Below are positions 21,101-33,100 of a DNA stretch of 64,000 bases, in pieces; the stretch's first letter is position 1, and each line of letters starts with the position of its first letter. The translations under genes and the position numbers were made by a program. Source of the stretch: Magnolia sinica (Eukaryota; Streptophyta; Magnoliopsida; Magnoliales; Magnoliaceae); NCBI RefSeq assembly GCF_029962835.1, contig NC_080582.1, positions 19,104,032-19,168,031 on the forward strand, in the 5' to 3' direction. Under the pieces are notes generated by a model. The model searched no databases and was not told the origin of the DNA. It was given only the letters and a program-made list of their open reading frames with translations.

Positions 21101-22140
21101 CAAGAGACCCATTGTTCGCTAAACTGGATGATTAGTTAGGTGGAATCCATGATGTTCATAACTGTGTGGCAAATAGATGGTTGAGAGAGAGATCCAGCTC
21201 GCTGACCCTCTTAATAGGCAAGCCACATACATTCATTGTGGCCCTTTGGCAAGTTTTTCCATGCTTTTCAACGGCTTTTCTATTTGTGTGACTCACCTAA
21301 TGAATTAATTAGTTTCATTTTACTGGTAGTCTATGCCATTGGGTCACTGTGGGGGGAGTGGCATGTGATCTTAGCAAAAGTGATAGGCTCCGGACTATTT
21401 TAAGAGTTTGGCGAGACACTCAAAACACATGCCAATCTTTACATCAATCAATCCAAATATTTGAAATCGTATGCCTATTAGGGATGAGCATAGCCCAAAA
21501 TTTGCACTGATTGGACAATTCGTACCATTTAGTTGTTGGATAAATAGTATGGGCAATGGTCAAACTGCAATGGGTGAAATCACGTGGTTAATATAGTCCA
21601 AACAGTAAATTTTGAGCCATGCCCCATCCACAATGGGCCTCATATATAGGTGGTCTAGGATCGTTACATACTACACGTAGACTGGATGGTGGTTTTCATT
21701 TTTTTCAAGACGGTGATTCCAATGAGGGAATTTGAGATAGAGCAGGTGAATGAGAGAGATGTAAAAGGTCACTTTTACACATCATTCTAAACAGGCATGA
21801 GTGGAAAATAAATTTAGAACTATTGATTGGAGTGCTTTCTGTTGACAACTTGTAAGGGGGTTGACCGAAAGGAAACTAAAACCAGGGTCTTGTGGGTACA
21901 AATGTTATATATGTGGATGGCAGGTCCTTTTCCCTTTTGCATATGCCCAACACTCCAATTAATTTATAATCAGTAAAAAATAATGATGGACACTTTTTAA
22001 ATACACAAAACTATAAAGAATTAGGTTGATTCGTCGACAACATTGTAGGATGAACTTTTCCTACACTTCGTATGTGGGACCCACACAAATGTTTATAGGC
22101 TGTATGCAATCCAACTAGTCCAACATGTTTGCCCTACAAT
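21101..22140. other. No gene recognised
   Basis: Unremarkable sequence without a credible exon, RNA gene or clear repeat boundary. Confidence 0.45.
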
Positions 22141-22154
22141 GAAACTGGGATGCC

Positions 22155-22358
22155 TATAGGTGAGGGTTTGATTCCCCTCCTTGGCTATAGGCGAATGGTC
22201 TTCACCGTAGGTTTGCTCCCTATAGGTGAGGGTTTGATTCCCCTCCTTGGCTTTACCCGATACACGTGGTTGTGGGTGATTGCGTGTATCCGCAGGGATT
22301 AGTCTCACTTCAAAAATGAGGTGGGGACACTCCGTCTTCAAAAAAAAAAAAGAAAAAA
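22155..22358 (+). mobile_element. tRNA-derived SINE with duplicated box-B region
   Basis: Flanked by a 14-base target duplication with one mismatch (GAAACTGGGATGCC at 22141-22154, GAAACTGAGATGCC at 22359-22372). It ends in an A-rich tail (22340-22358). It contains GGTTTGATTCC, close to the pol III box B, twice because a block of about 60 bp (TATAGGTGAGGG...CCTTGGCT) is tandemly repeated. The 3' part has GGGATTAGTCTC and GGGGACACTCC, similar to the 3' region shared by several angiosperm SINEs. It uses LINE enzymes in trans. A convincing box A was not identified. Confidence 0.78.
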
Positions 22359-22384
22359 GAAACTGAGATGCCACATTGTGAACA

Positions 22385-22706
22385 TATGTAGTTTTTGAGT
22401 GTTTTAATCTAAAATAGCATGTAGCATGCTATTTTTTTAAAATGTTTTTGAAGAAAAATCCATAGGTTTTTTCATCTTTGTTATAAAATCTAAGCTTTTA
22501 ATCAAAATTTAGATTTTTTTGCTTTTTAATATTTTCAAAACATAAATGGGTAGCCCAATGCGTGCTTGACACCCTATTGGGTATGGGTGCCCATTTTAGG
22601 CCCGACATGGGTATGGGGCTATGGTTGCAATTCTCATTGGCGGGTATGGGTATGGCCGTATGGGTAACCCCTATAACTGACTTGAACCTAGCCCATCGCC
22701 ACCTTT
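22385..22706 (-). repeat. Dispersed repeat 'ACCCATACCC', copy C (inverted)
   Basis: Read on the minus strand it starts TAAAGGTGGCGATGGGC, has CCATACCCATACCC motifs, an A-rich centre with TTTCTTCAAAAAC-type sequence, and ends near AATAGCATGC. Same order as copies A and B but more diverged. Confidence 0.6.
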
Positions 22707-22709
22707 AGA

Positions 22710-23593
22710 TGGTCTTGATTGTACATAATCTTGCCACGTGTATTGTGGAGACATGGCTCTACCATATTTGGGTTCTTTGGCCCTGATGCACCACACCTCA
22801 CCTCCAAACACTGATATATGTGGCAACCGTGCTGATGCATCTTAGCAGTGGATCATCCGGGACCCACTAACTAGACAGCCTTTCAAGAGAACCCATCTGG
22901 TTAGTTCATCAAGTGGCCACAAATTTAGGAAACAATGGACAATTCAAAAGACTTGGCATCATTCCACATTCAACACGTGTAGCCAACTTGTTGGAGGGAC
23001 TGACTTGATGGTGCCCACCTATCCATGGTATTGATGGATATAAGTATCCATAGACATCCTAAGCTGGTGCAGTAAAGGCGTGTGACCGACACACATAAGG
23101 GCAACATTCTTTGAAGAAGGGAAATTGGGGGGGAAAAAAAATCCATGGCTGGAGCATGCATTTGATGGAAATAAGGTGTTTTAGGCATGTTTACCAAAGG
23201 CAAAGGTTTGGTTGGAGCAAACATTGATAGGGGAAGGTATACCCACACCTGGCCCAATTATTAATTGGGCTCAGCTTTGTACCCGAACATGTACCCACAC
23301 CCATTTAGCTACACTCATACCCTGCCAGTTTTGGGCCAGGCTCTGGTAGGTTATAGTTATCCCTCCTTATCATTGAGCTTCTTTGAGCTTCAAAATCAAT
23401 GGTAAGGTCGGTTTGTGCTACATGCAATTGGTTCTGGTTTCAAATCTGGTTGCATCAAATGTGGAGTGTCCATGTCTAGAAAACTGTAGTATGGTTGCAT
23501 CTAGACATGAGAGCATGCAGCACCAAAAGTTCACCACATTGCAGAAAATCCTCCACGAGGTGGAGTTGCGACTCCAAAAGGATAGAGATGGAG
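22710..23593. other. No gene recognised
   Basis: No credible exon. Near 23230-23350 are ACCCACACC/GGGCCAGG motifs that resemble the dispersed ACCCATACCC repeats, probably another relic. Confidence 0.4.
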
Positions 23594-23601
23594 GATAAAA
23601 C

Positions 23602-26236
23602 CAGTGTTCGAAATATCGATACTATCGGCCGATATTATTGGTATCGCACCACTACGAGACGATACACTCTCGATAACCCCCGGAAGATACCAAAAAACCC
23701 CAAATTCCAGATATCGGCCGATATATCGTCGATATTGCACGATATTCCGACAATATTGCGCGATTTCCTCTCCATTATTGTCGGACATCGACGTCATCAT
23801 CCGAAAAAATCAGGAAAAAAAATTAGAGGGTGGATTTCAGTACCTGTAGAAGAGATCGCCATGATCGGAAGCTTCCATTTGGTAGGCCATTCGTATTGAA
23901 GCGTCATTCCTAGGTTACCGCAAATAAAACCTATGATTTTGGAGAGAAATCCGGAAACATCCTCACCGATACGATGAAATTTGGGAGAAATGTTAGGGTT
24001 CCGGAAGCCGGAACCCTCTCTATGTAAAAATAAAGGTCGTTCGAGCCTGTTTTATTGAAATCGGGTACCGCACACCACCGAGCTAACTGTGTTGACGTCA
24101 CCAAGTTCTGTGGGTCCCATCATGAGGTATGTGTTATATCCAGACCGTTCGTCCATTTGGTGAGCTCTTCGTAAGGCTTTATGCGATAAATAAGACAGAT
24201 CCAAAGATCAACTGGACCACATTGCAAACAACAGTGGTAGATTGAACGTCTACCGTTGAAACCCTTTTGGGGGTCACGGAAGTTTTGGATCAATATGATA
24301 TTTATTTTTCCTCTTCATCCAGGTCTGTGTGACCTAATTAACAGATTGGATTGGAAAATAAACATTATGGTGGGCCCTACAAATGTATTAATGGTGAGAA
24401 TCAGTCCCCCACTGCTATTTGTGGTGTGGTCCACTTGAGCTTTGGATATGACTCATTTTTGGGTTCATGATCTAAAATGATCTCTCCAAATGCATGAACG
24501 GTGTAGATATAATAAATATATTATTGTGGGGCATGTAACTTTGAAACATTTGTACTACTTGAGCTCAAGGAGCGTTAGCGCCGGACGCGGATTGCATACT
24601 AAGTAACTCAACACGCTTAGCGTACTGCGTAAACTCTGTGGGGTCCACCATGATTTAAAATGTTATCCACTCCGTCCATCCATTTTATGAGATAATTTGA
24701 GGCTCTAGCCCAAAAACGAAGTATATCCAAAACTCAAGTGAACCTCACCACGAGAAAGAATGTGAATTGAAATTCTACCGTAGAAAATTTCTTGGGGGCC
24801 ACAGAAGTTTTGGATCAATTTGTTATTTGTGTTTTCCCTTTATTCATGTCTATGTGATCTTATGAACACGTTGGATGACAAATAAACATCACTGTGGGCC
24901 CTATCAAGGTTTCAACGGTTGAAGTCATTATTCCCACTGTTTCCTGTGGTGTGGCACACTTAAGCTTTGGGGCATTCTTCAATTTTCAAATCAACCACTA
25001 AAATGAGCTGGAAAAACGGATGGACGGCGTAAATAACTCACACACATTCACGGTAGCCCCAACTGAGTTTACTCAGCACGATAAAAGGGTACTGAGTAAC
25101 TTAGGTCGCAATCTGATTTCGTCCGTACACGGATTTCCTGCCAAAGCCTTCGCAGGAAGTTCCTGCGCTTGAAACCTTAGTGGGGCCTACCATGATGTTT
25201 GTGAGGAATCCACTCCGTCCATCCATTTTGTGAGATCATTTTAAGACATGGAGTAAAAAATGATTAGGATCTAATACTCAAGTGTGCCAAAAATGTGAGG
25301 ATTGAACATCCACACTTGAAATATTCGTGGGGCCACATAAGTTTTGAATTAGACTAATATTTGTATTTTCAATTCATCCGTGTAGGAATAACGTTATGAA
25401 TGGTATGGATGGCATGTTAACATCACTGTCAACCCAGGGAGGTTTCAACGGTAGGAATTTTCCTACCCACCTTTTCCTTTAGTGCGGCCCACTTTAGTCT
25501 TGGATCCTGCTCATTTTTGCTCACAAGTGCTAAAATGATCTCAAAAAATGAATGGACGAGGTGGATTTCTTACAAACATCACAGTGGGCCACACTTAGGT
25601 TTCGAGGGAAGGAACTTGGCAAGAAATCTGTGTACGATCAGCGCCCCACCCCCAGTGTGGCGGGAAGTAGATCCCGTAGTGAGTAGTGTACTTTGTAAAC
25701 TTTGTGAGCCCACTATAATTCATGTATTTTATCCACTTTGTCCATCCATTTTACCAGATAATTTTATGGTTTGAATGAAGAGAAAAAACTATTATTAGTT
25801 TGATCCAAAACTTTTGTGGTCCACTAATGGTCAATCACCATTGTTTCCTATGGTATGGTCTACCTAATTATTGGATCTGTTTTATTTTTTGGATAATGTC
25901 CTGAAATGATATGGAAAAACGGATGGACGGGGTTGATACTGAATATGGTTGTCTTAGTTCAATTGGACAGCGCATAGCTTAGGACCCTCTACAAAGGAAA
26001 TCTATTATGTACACTTCTTTTTTGAAACTTTATAATTTAAAAGTGTGTATTAAGGGCCTTTTTAACAATCCTCAAAGTTTCATTAAAAAATTCAACCATT
26101 TTCCCAATGTTTCCCCATGTTTCTCAGAAAGTGCGATAAACTATGCGATACAAACGATATATCCCGTGCGATAACCGATACGTATCTATATCCCAAGGGT
26201 GTGATACATTGTGCGATACCAATATTTCGAACACTG
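23602..26236. mobile_element. hAT-type TIR element (2635 bp) with GATAAAAC duplication
   Basis: Left end CAGTGTTCGAAATATCG and right end CCAATATTTCGAACACTG form terminal inverted repeats. GATAAAAC occurs exactly at 23594-23601 and 26237-26244, an 8-bp duplication as in hAT elements. Subterminal zones are rich in GATATCG and GCGATA motifs (23610-23770, 26120-26225). The interior has no transposase but holds four GTGGGCCC repeat units in tandem. A smaller diverged relative is at 61697-62455. Confidence 0.85.
24105..25945. repeat. Tandem array of four GTGGGCCC repeat units
   Basis: Units begin near 24113, 24640, 25183 and 25706, about 530 bp apart, each with GTGGGTCC-type start, ATCCACTCCGTCCATCCATTTT, GTTTTGGATCAA, and GAAAAACGGATGGACGG. 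They lie wholly inside the TIR element 23602-26236. Divergence between units is high enough that the array is not recent. Confidence 0.75.
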
Positions 26237-26834
26237 GATAAAACACACTGCATGAGAAAATACAGGGAAGAGAGAACAGTGCCCTTTATTTTCTCACCAT
26301 TGGTAATCACAGTTTTTTCCATCAGAGGGAAGGAGACTTTGTTGTTGATCCCCTCTTTTTATGGATTTTCCAACTTTATTTCAATCTATTGTGATCTTCT
26401 AATGCAATACTAATCAGTAAAGTCATCTTTAAATTATGTGGAATTGGTATTTGCTTCCACATGGTTTCTGTGTCGTCTCTATGAGATTTGGTGTTTTTGT
26501 ATTCCCTATGGTATCAGCAGTAGAGGTGAGTTTATGAGAGTTAACATGCAGGAATTTCATAGCTATCCATAGGAACTTGTGTGAGTTCTAATAGTTCCAT
26601 TGAAAGGGCTGACTGGTCTTTCTTGTATCATCCCAACATACTTCGGGAGAAGGACATGGTATCGAACCGAATCTGGTAATTCCAAATCCTAGTCTTATAG
26701 CCATGCTTTTGACCCCCAAATCTCAATGTACGAAGACAACTATATGTATAGTATTTTAGTATTTTTATACTAAAATAAAATAATCCTATCGTATCAAACT
26801 TTAAGATATATTTGTAATTTCAGTTCTTTTCACA

Positions 26835-26945
26835 ATCCCTTGATAGAGTGGAATGGCGGAATAAGATTCATGTAGGCAACCCTAATTAATTGGGATAAGG
26901 CTTAGATGATCATGATGAGTTATTTTCACAAAAAAAAATAAAAAA
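26835..26945 (+). repeat. 3' end of an RTE-type LINE (short fragment)
   Basis: GGAATGGCGGAATAAGATTCATGTAGGCAACCC then AATTAATTGGGATAAGGCTTAGATGATCATGATGA and an A-rich run. This matches from memory the 3' untranslated end of plant RTE-like LINEs (ATTGGGATAAGGCTTRGATGATGATG). Only about 110 bp are recognisable. The call rests on this motif alone. Confidence 0.5.
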
Positions 26946-27196
26946 ATAAAATCGGGTTTGAGTGTGACTGAGCAATGGTTGACTCTTCGTCTTATCCATT
27001 TTCTTACATTCATGTCATGTCATATTCAACATGGGTACCCCAAGGGATTTGAATGATCCAGGTGTCGTATCATACAACATAAAAAGAGTTTTGGGGTTTC
27101 TGAACTAACCACAAAATGTAAGGCATTATTTATAGAGTAATTCTGCTTACTTCTCTAGTCTCTACAGGCCTGATGGATTCTAACTTTGTTTTGCAG

Positions 27197-30100
27197 ATTC
27201 CAAATATTAAGAGATCTCATCCCAAATAGTAGTGATCAGAAGAGAGACAAGGCATCATTCCTTTTAGAGGTACATTGTGTAATATTTAAAATAGAAAAGT
27301 TCTCAAGTACAACCACGTACGGTCCACTAAGCTGATAACTTTCAACCTGTGAAGTGCATGTGAAATCCAACCCTCCATTAGGTTGGCCTCACCATGAAGA
27401 TCATCTAGTGCAAAAATCAGCCCTATCCGTTGATCATGTGGGCCTCACCATGGAACAAGTCTAACCATTGATAAATAGAAAAATACAAGTGTTGTCTACT
27501 TGATGAGTAGATATGGTAGATTTTTTGTACGAGGCAATCCTCATGATGGGGCCGACCTATTTACCAGGTTGGATGTCATAGATACATGAAAGGTCGGGAG
27601 TTAACCACTGGGTGGACCATAACTTATATTCAACTCATTTTGTTTTATAACAATTGCGACTCTTTACTACTACTGAGTTGTCCATCTCCCTATCCAGGTC
27701 ATTGAATATGTCCAGTTTTTACAAGAGAAGGTTCAGAAGTATGAGACAGCATTCCCTGGATGGGGTCAAGATAGCATGAAACTGGCAACATGGGTAAAGA
27801 ACCAATACCACTCTTTAGAAATTGCTTCTGGAGTTCTGGTTATGTGTGCACTTGCTTGTTGATGTTTGTGTTTGAGATGGGATGCCAGTGGGGTAGGATT
27901 GGGTAAGAGTTTCAAGCGTGGTGGTGTAATTGATGCCATGGGTAAAGGGCCAGTACCCTTCCTAAACATGGTTGTAGCCATGCCTGCACATGCGCGTAGG
28001 TGTTGGAATGTGGTTCAAGCGTAGGATGCGTGTTAGTGGTGGAAGGGTGGTGGTTTTGGTGTGTTTTTGTGTCAGTACAGGCATGCACAGGCACCTGTCT
28101 CAATAGTAGATATCTGATGTACTGTTCATTTTTTAGAAGTTATATCAAGAGGAAACAAGCAGTGTATTTTGACTTTCTTTTATATTGTTTATTCACTTTT
28201 TAACAGGTATCCATTGTAAATTTCTCATACCAATCTGCACTCATAGAATGGTTATATGCATGATTGTTATTTGGGCTATATTTCCACTCAAAAAGTTTTA
28301 TAATTTTTGCTTCGGCTCCATACGTTGGACCTCAAGTCCAGCATTTTCCACAGAACGGTTGAGTTTTTGTCATTTGTCAGGGGCACATGGAGGGTACTTT
28401 GTTTGAAAAAAAGGGGAAAAAATCTATTTGCCTATCCACATCAATTAATTGGCATCTGTCTTTAGCAATTTTCTGTAATTCATAAGTGCATTTAGAGCTG
28501 TACACAGGTCGAGTTTGAGTCGAGCTAGGTGTAGCTCGACTCGGCTCAACCCTACCGTGACCCGAGCTTCGAGTCGAGTCGAGCGAGCTATTCGAGTTGA
28601 GTTAATATTATTCTACAATGATAGAAAATCAAGATTGGCAGTGCATAACAAGTTAATACAAGATAGCAAATAAAAATATGAGAATATTATTTTACAAACC
28701 ATAAACTCACTCAAAATTCATAGGGCATCTTGTTAATATGGTCCATATGAGGAACGCTTTCCCGACCGTCGGATAAGAGAGTAATTACCTTCATCTGAAC
28801 CCGATCCATCGCTTTTGTCAATAAGAAATATGTTTGCAGATCCAGATGTGTTATCTTCTTCAGGGTAATTATTTACTTCTTCTGAATCGGAAGGTGGTAA
28901 AACTTTACCATCATGTTCCTGTATAGATTTAGCTAACTTTTTCAATCCTTCTTTATGAGTCGATTTATTAGGAGTTCCCAACATCTTATAGAATGATGAG
29001 AGCCTGGAGAGAAACTTTGATGTTTTGTGGCTCTTCTTTGTATCCATGCTCGGCCCTGCCTCGACGTCATGTTGTCTTGGAGGACATCGATATCTAGATG
29101 CCTCCACCTATTCCCTACTTATCTTCATAGCAAGTTTCAGTTGCTCTTCTTCTATAGCTTTTAATCTGGCATTTTTCTCTTCTTATTTCTTACTAATTTG
29201 TTGCACTCTCTATTTCTGAATCTTCATCTATTATAATAGGCTTGTTATGATAATTTTTTGTGGCTAGTTGAATTTGGTGTGGAGGGGGTGGGAGTTTTCT
29301 TATTTGAGTCTAAGAGAGCCTGGAAAAGAATACGTATTTCCTGTGAGGCATTAGGACATGGTTTTGCATCTCCTCCCCGACCGGATAAGTGTATTCTTAG
29401 CCGATTTGTTTTGTTGACGAATTTGTCTCCACACAAATGATATTTAATCTTCATTCTTCCAGATGTTGGGGAGTAAACTTGGGTACCGTAATCCCAAATG
29501 TCGGCGGATGGGTCATCAGACGACATTTCTGCACAAGGATTTTTGTTAATAAAGAATAATATTTTTAGGAGAATATAATTTTCAAGAAGTAAATTGTAGT
29601 ACGTTTAAAAATTTCATCACCTATAGCCGAAATGGAGCTGCGTTCATTCATAACTTGAGTGTCCTGACTTCTGAAAGAATTACCCTCCTAACTTTTAATT
29701 TCATTTTTTTAAATCTCATTCAATAATATATCATGTACAGATGTACTCATACAATTTACATGCGATTCGAAAATTCTGCAGCATCTCCCCATAATTCTCC
29801 AAATATATGTAAAATTCTCTACTGTTTGAGTGTCATCACCATTATCTGTTATTCACAGTCACAGATGAGAGGCAGTCAACCAGTTGAGAACCATATATTC
29901 AGCGAATAAATTGGGTTGATGCACCGAATCTCGAATTCCATGTAAATTGTGTAAGCAACATTAAGGTACATTGTATATTACCAAACTGTCCAACATGGAT
30001 AATTTAAGAATTCATATAAATATATATATATATATCAAACCAATAATTGATTTGAATATAATTTATTGTATATGAATTCTTAAACGAATAGGTAGATTGT

Positions 30101-33100
30101 TGTCAATTGTGTCAAGTGTCAAGTGAAGTCGCTCTAAAACTAATTGATTTCTGATTAATTGAAGTATACAACTATAAATCATATATTTATATGATTTTTA
30201 ATTGAATACTTGAATTAAGCATAAATCAATTTCAAGTAATCAAAATATTCAATTTCAATTAATCTAACTAATTGAATATTAAATTTAGCTATTCAAGTAA
30301 TCAAAATAAAAAATCAATAAATCATATCAAAATATTCAACTATTCATGTAATCTAACTAATTGAACCCAACTTGACACTGTCGCTGACCCAACCCGACCC
30401 TGGCCCAACTTGATGCTGACCAAACCTTGACTCAACCCAACCCACCTGACCCTGACCCAACCCACCTGACCCTGACCCAACCCGACGGGCGACGCTGACC
30501 CAACCTGACCCTGACCCAACCCAACCCAACCCGCCCAACCCTGACCCAACCCGACCCTGGCCTAACTTGACGCTGACCAAACCTTGACTCAACCCAACCC
30601 AACCTGACACTGAACCGATGCTGACCCAACCTGACCCTGACCCAACCCGATGCTGACCAAACCTTAACCCAACCCGACACGACAGTGACCTCACCCAACC
30701 CTGACCAAACCCTGACCCAACTCGACACAACAGTGACCTCACCCGACCCAAACACACCCTGACTGGCTGACCCAGCTCGATTTGCATTAAAAAAAACTAC
30801 CTGGAGCTTGAAGGAGAGAGACAGAGATTGAGAGAGAATGAGAGGTGGGGCTGCTTAGAAGCTCAGCTTGTCGTCCGGCCACTGGTGCTAGCAAGGTTTG
30901 GGTCACCCAACTCGTTCGCTACTCTGCTCAGCTCGCCGCTCGGGTGGTGGTGCTCGGAAGTCAGACGGCCCGCTCACACGCACGCACGCTCGCAACTTGC
31001 TCAGTCGGTTGGGGAAAGTGAAAAGGGTAAAAAGAGAGAGGGAAAGTGAAAAGGTTTTTGGCATTTTAGGGTTTTAACTTTTAACTTTTAACTATTATTA
31101 TTATATATATTATATATATTATAATATTATAAATTTTATATATATATATATAACGAGTCGAGTCGAGCTTGACCGAGCTCGAACTCGACTCGTTTTTAAT
31201 CGAGCTGGAGTTACTCGCGCTCGGCCTGATCCGAACCTACATGCGAGTCGAGTCGGAACGAGTTCGAACAAGTCAAGTTGAGCGAGTTTATCGAGCTAGC
31301 TCGACTCGTGTACAGCTCTTAAGTGCATTGATCATTTCAAAACTGTAGAGACGCATTGAGTTGGTCCTGAAAAATAATTGATATTTTAGCAATTTTCCCG
31401 TTAATACAAGAAGAAAACAATTGTTTTCAATTAGCCTGTTTGGACACATGGAAAAGAAACAGTAATATTATCCAATGATTATTTCACAAGCACTATTGAA
31501 ACATGGATTCCTGTGGATTCCATTTTACGGGGGTCTTATTTGGATAGCTAGTGGAAATTTCATATTTGTGAAACAACGGTCACCTCATTATCTTGTGCTA
31601 GAGAATTTGAGTATAGAAAAGAGTAATAATTACTGTGGAATCTACTATTTTCTTTGCTAACCAAACAACAAAACAGGTCACAATGATGGAAAACAATTAT
31701 CATTTCCCACCTTTTTTTAAAAAAATTTCTTTTTCTCAGTATCCAAACAGGCTCTAGTTTGAACTCCTTGTTTCATCATGTGGTAAATAAAGGCAAATGA
31801 GTTTGCCAAAGAGATTGGTTTGGGTGTGTCGAGATTGGTCTTCCATATAGACTGTGCTGTTGTATATTATGAACCTATAAAATTTTACCTGAGAAAAAAA
31901 GGGTCATTAATTTTTCACATTTTATTTGGGGTTAGTAAACAGGTCTTTTGGTTATGTCTGGGGAAAAACCCTTTGCCTTTGTGGGTTATTCATGAGAATC
32001 ACTTTGAGAAATTAGATTTTAAACTGGAGGTATTTATGATGCTCAATAGTGAGCTGTTTTTTTTTTTGTTCGACCAAGCAATGGTACAGGTTGTTCCCAG
32101 CTTTTTTGGTAGTCTATACTGTTGGTCTGGTGTCTCATTATGGGTTGGCCATAATGCCTCAATACTTCCTTGTGGGTTATTCATGAGAATCCCTCTGAGA
32201 AATTAGATTATACACAGGTGTATTCTATGCCGCTCAATGGAGAAAACTTTTCTTTTCTTGTTCAACACAGCAATGTACAGATAGGGCCCATCTCTTTCAG
32301 TAGCCTAAACTGTTGATCTGGTGGCCCCTGGCCATCCTCAATATCTACCCTATGAGATGATTCTAGCCATCCCAAGGAATGGGACTATTACAATCAACTG
32401 TCCATATTTAACAGAGGCTAAATCGGATGGTTTTGATCATCCGAAGGGAAAGATGTTGGAGTTATTGCCATCCAGCATGGGGTCACCATATACAAATGAT
32501 CTCCACTATTAAGCGGCGGACACTCGTACATGAATCTAGGATATTTTCAACCAAAAAATTCCTCTCTGAGAATTTACTTGTCCATTTATTTTTCATTGAC
32601 TGAAACAGAAACACAGCCAAGGGGCAGGAGAGAATACAGCTGACCATTCTCGAGCCATAAAGAACGGACCTAGTCCTGGGTTGATGTTTGCCGGGAAGTT
32701 TGATGAGAATATTGCTGCCGTCCCAGCAATGCTTGCAAACATGCAGAATCCCATTGAATCCGACAGCTTGACTGCAGGCACTCCTTACAAACCTATGGAC
32801 CACAATCCGGGTTTGGCTAGTAAGGCAGTTCCCACACCCATGGTTTTGCAGCAGAACATGTATCCTTCTTCTATTGGAAGCAGTGGGCTTGCCCAACCTC
32901 CACAAAGACCGATGTCCGATGCTGAAAACATGGCTTCTCAGCCACAGCCGCAAGTATGGCCAAGACAATACCCGTCTGACAGTGATGTGTTGAACGAACA
33001 GGAGGAGCTAATGATTGAAGGGGGCACTATTCGCATGTCCAGTATATATTCTCAAGGGTTAGTATTTACAGTAGTGTTAGTTTTATTCCTTAAAATCTAT

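Larger units (their letters stand above)
28493..31321 (-). mobile_element. Non-autonomous hAT element in a BIM2-like intron (2829 bp)
   Basis: The ends AGAGCTGTACAC (left) and GTGTACAGCTCT (right) are inverted. AGTGCATT occurs at 28485-28492 and 31322-31329, an exact 8-bp duplication. Both ends are rich in GAGTCGAG/CTCGACTC motifs, a typical subterminal binding-site pattern. On the minus strand it retains an N-terminal BED finger segment and a charged C-terminal segment but no transposase core. It also holds a GGTCAGGGTCAGGTTGGG-type minisatellite and AT-rich runs. It sits in the 4.8-kb intron between exons ending 27793 and starting 32609, antisense to the gene. Confidence 0.9.

Noticed and set aside
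30340-30787. Minus-strand frames of 69-144 codons rich in Gly, Val, Trp and Ser
   Set aside because: They are read entirely from the ACCCAACCTGACCC minisatellite in several frames, so they are not genes.
28493-31321. Helitron or Mutator origin for this element
   Set aside because: An exact 8-bp duplication and short GAGCTGTACAC ends with a BED relic fit hAT better.
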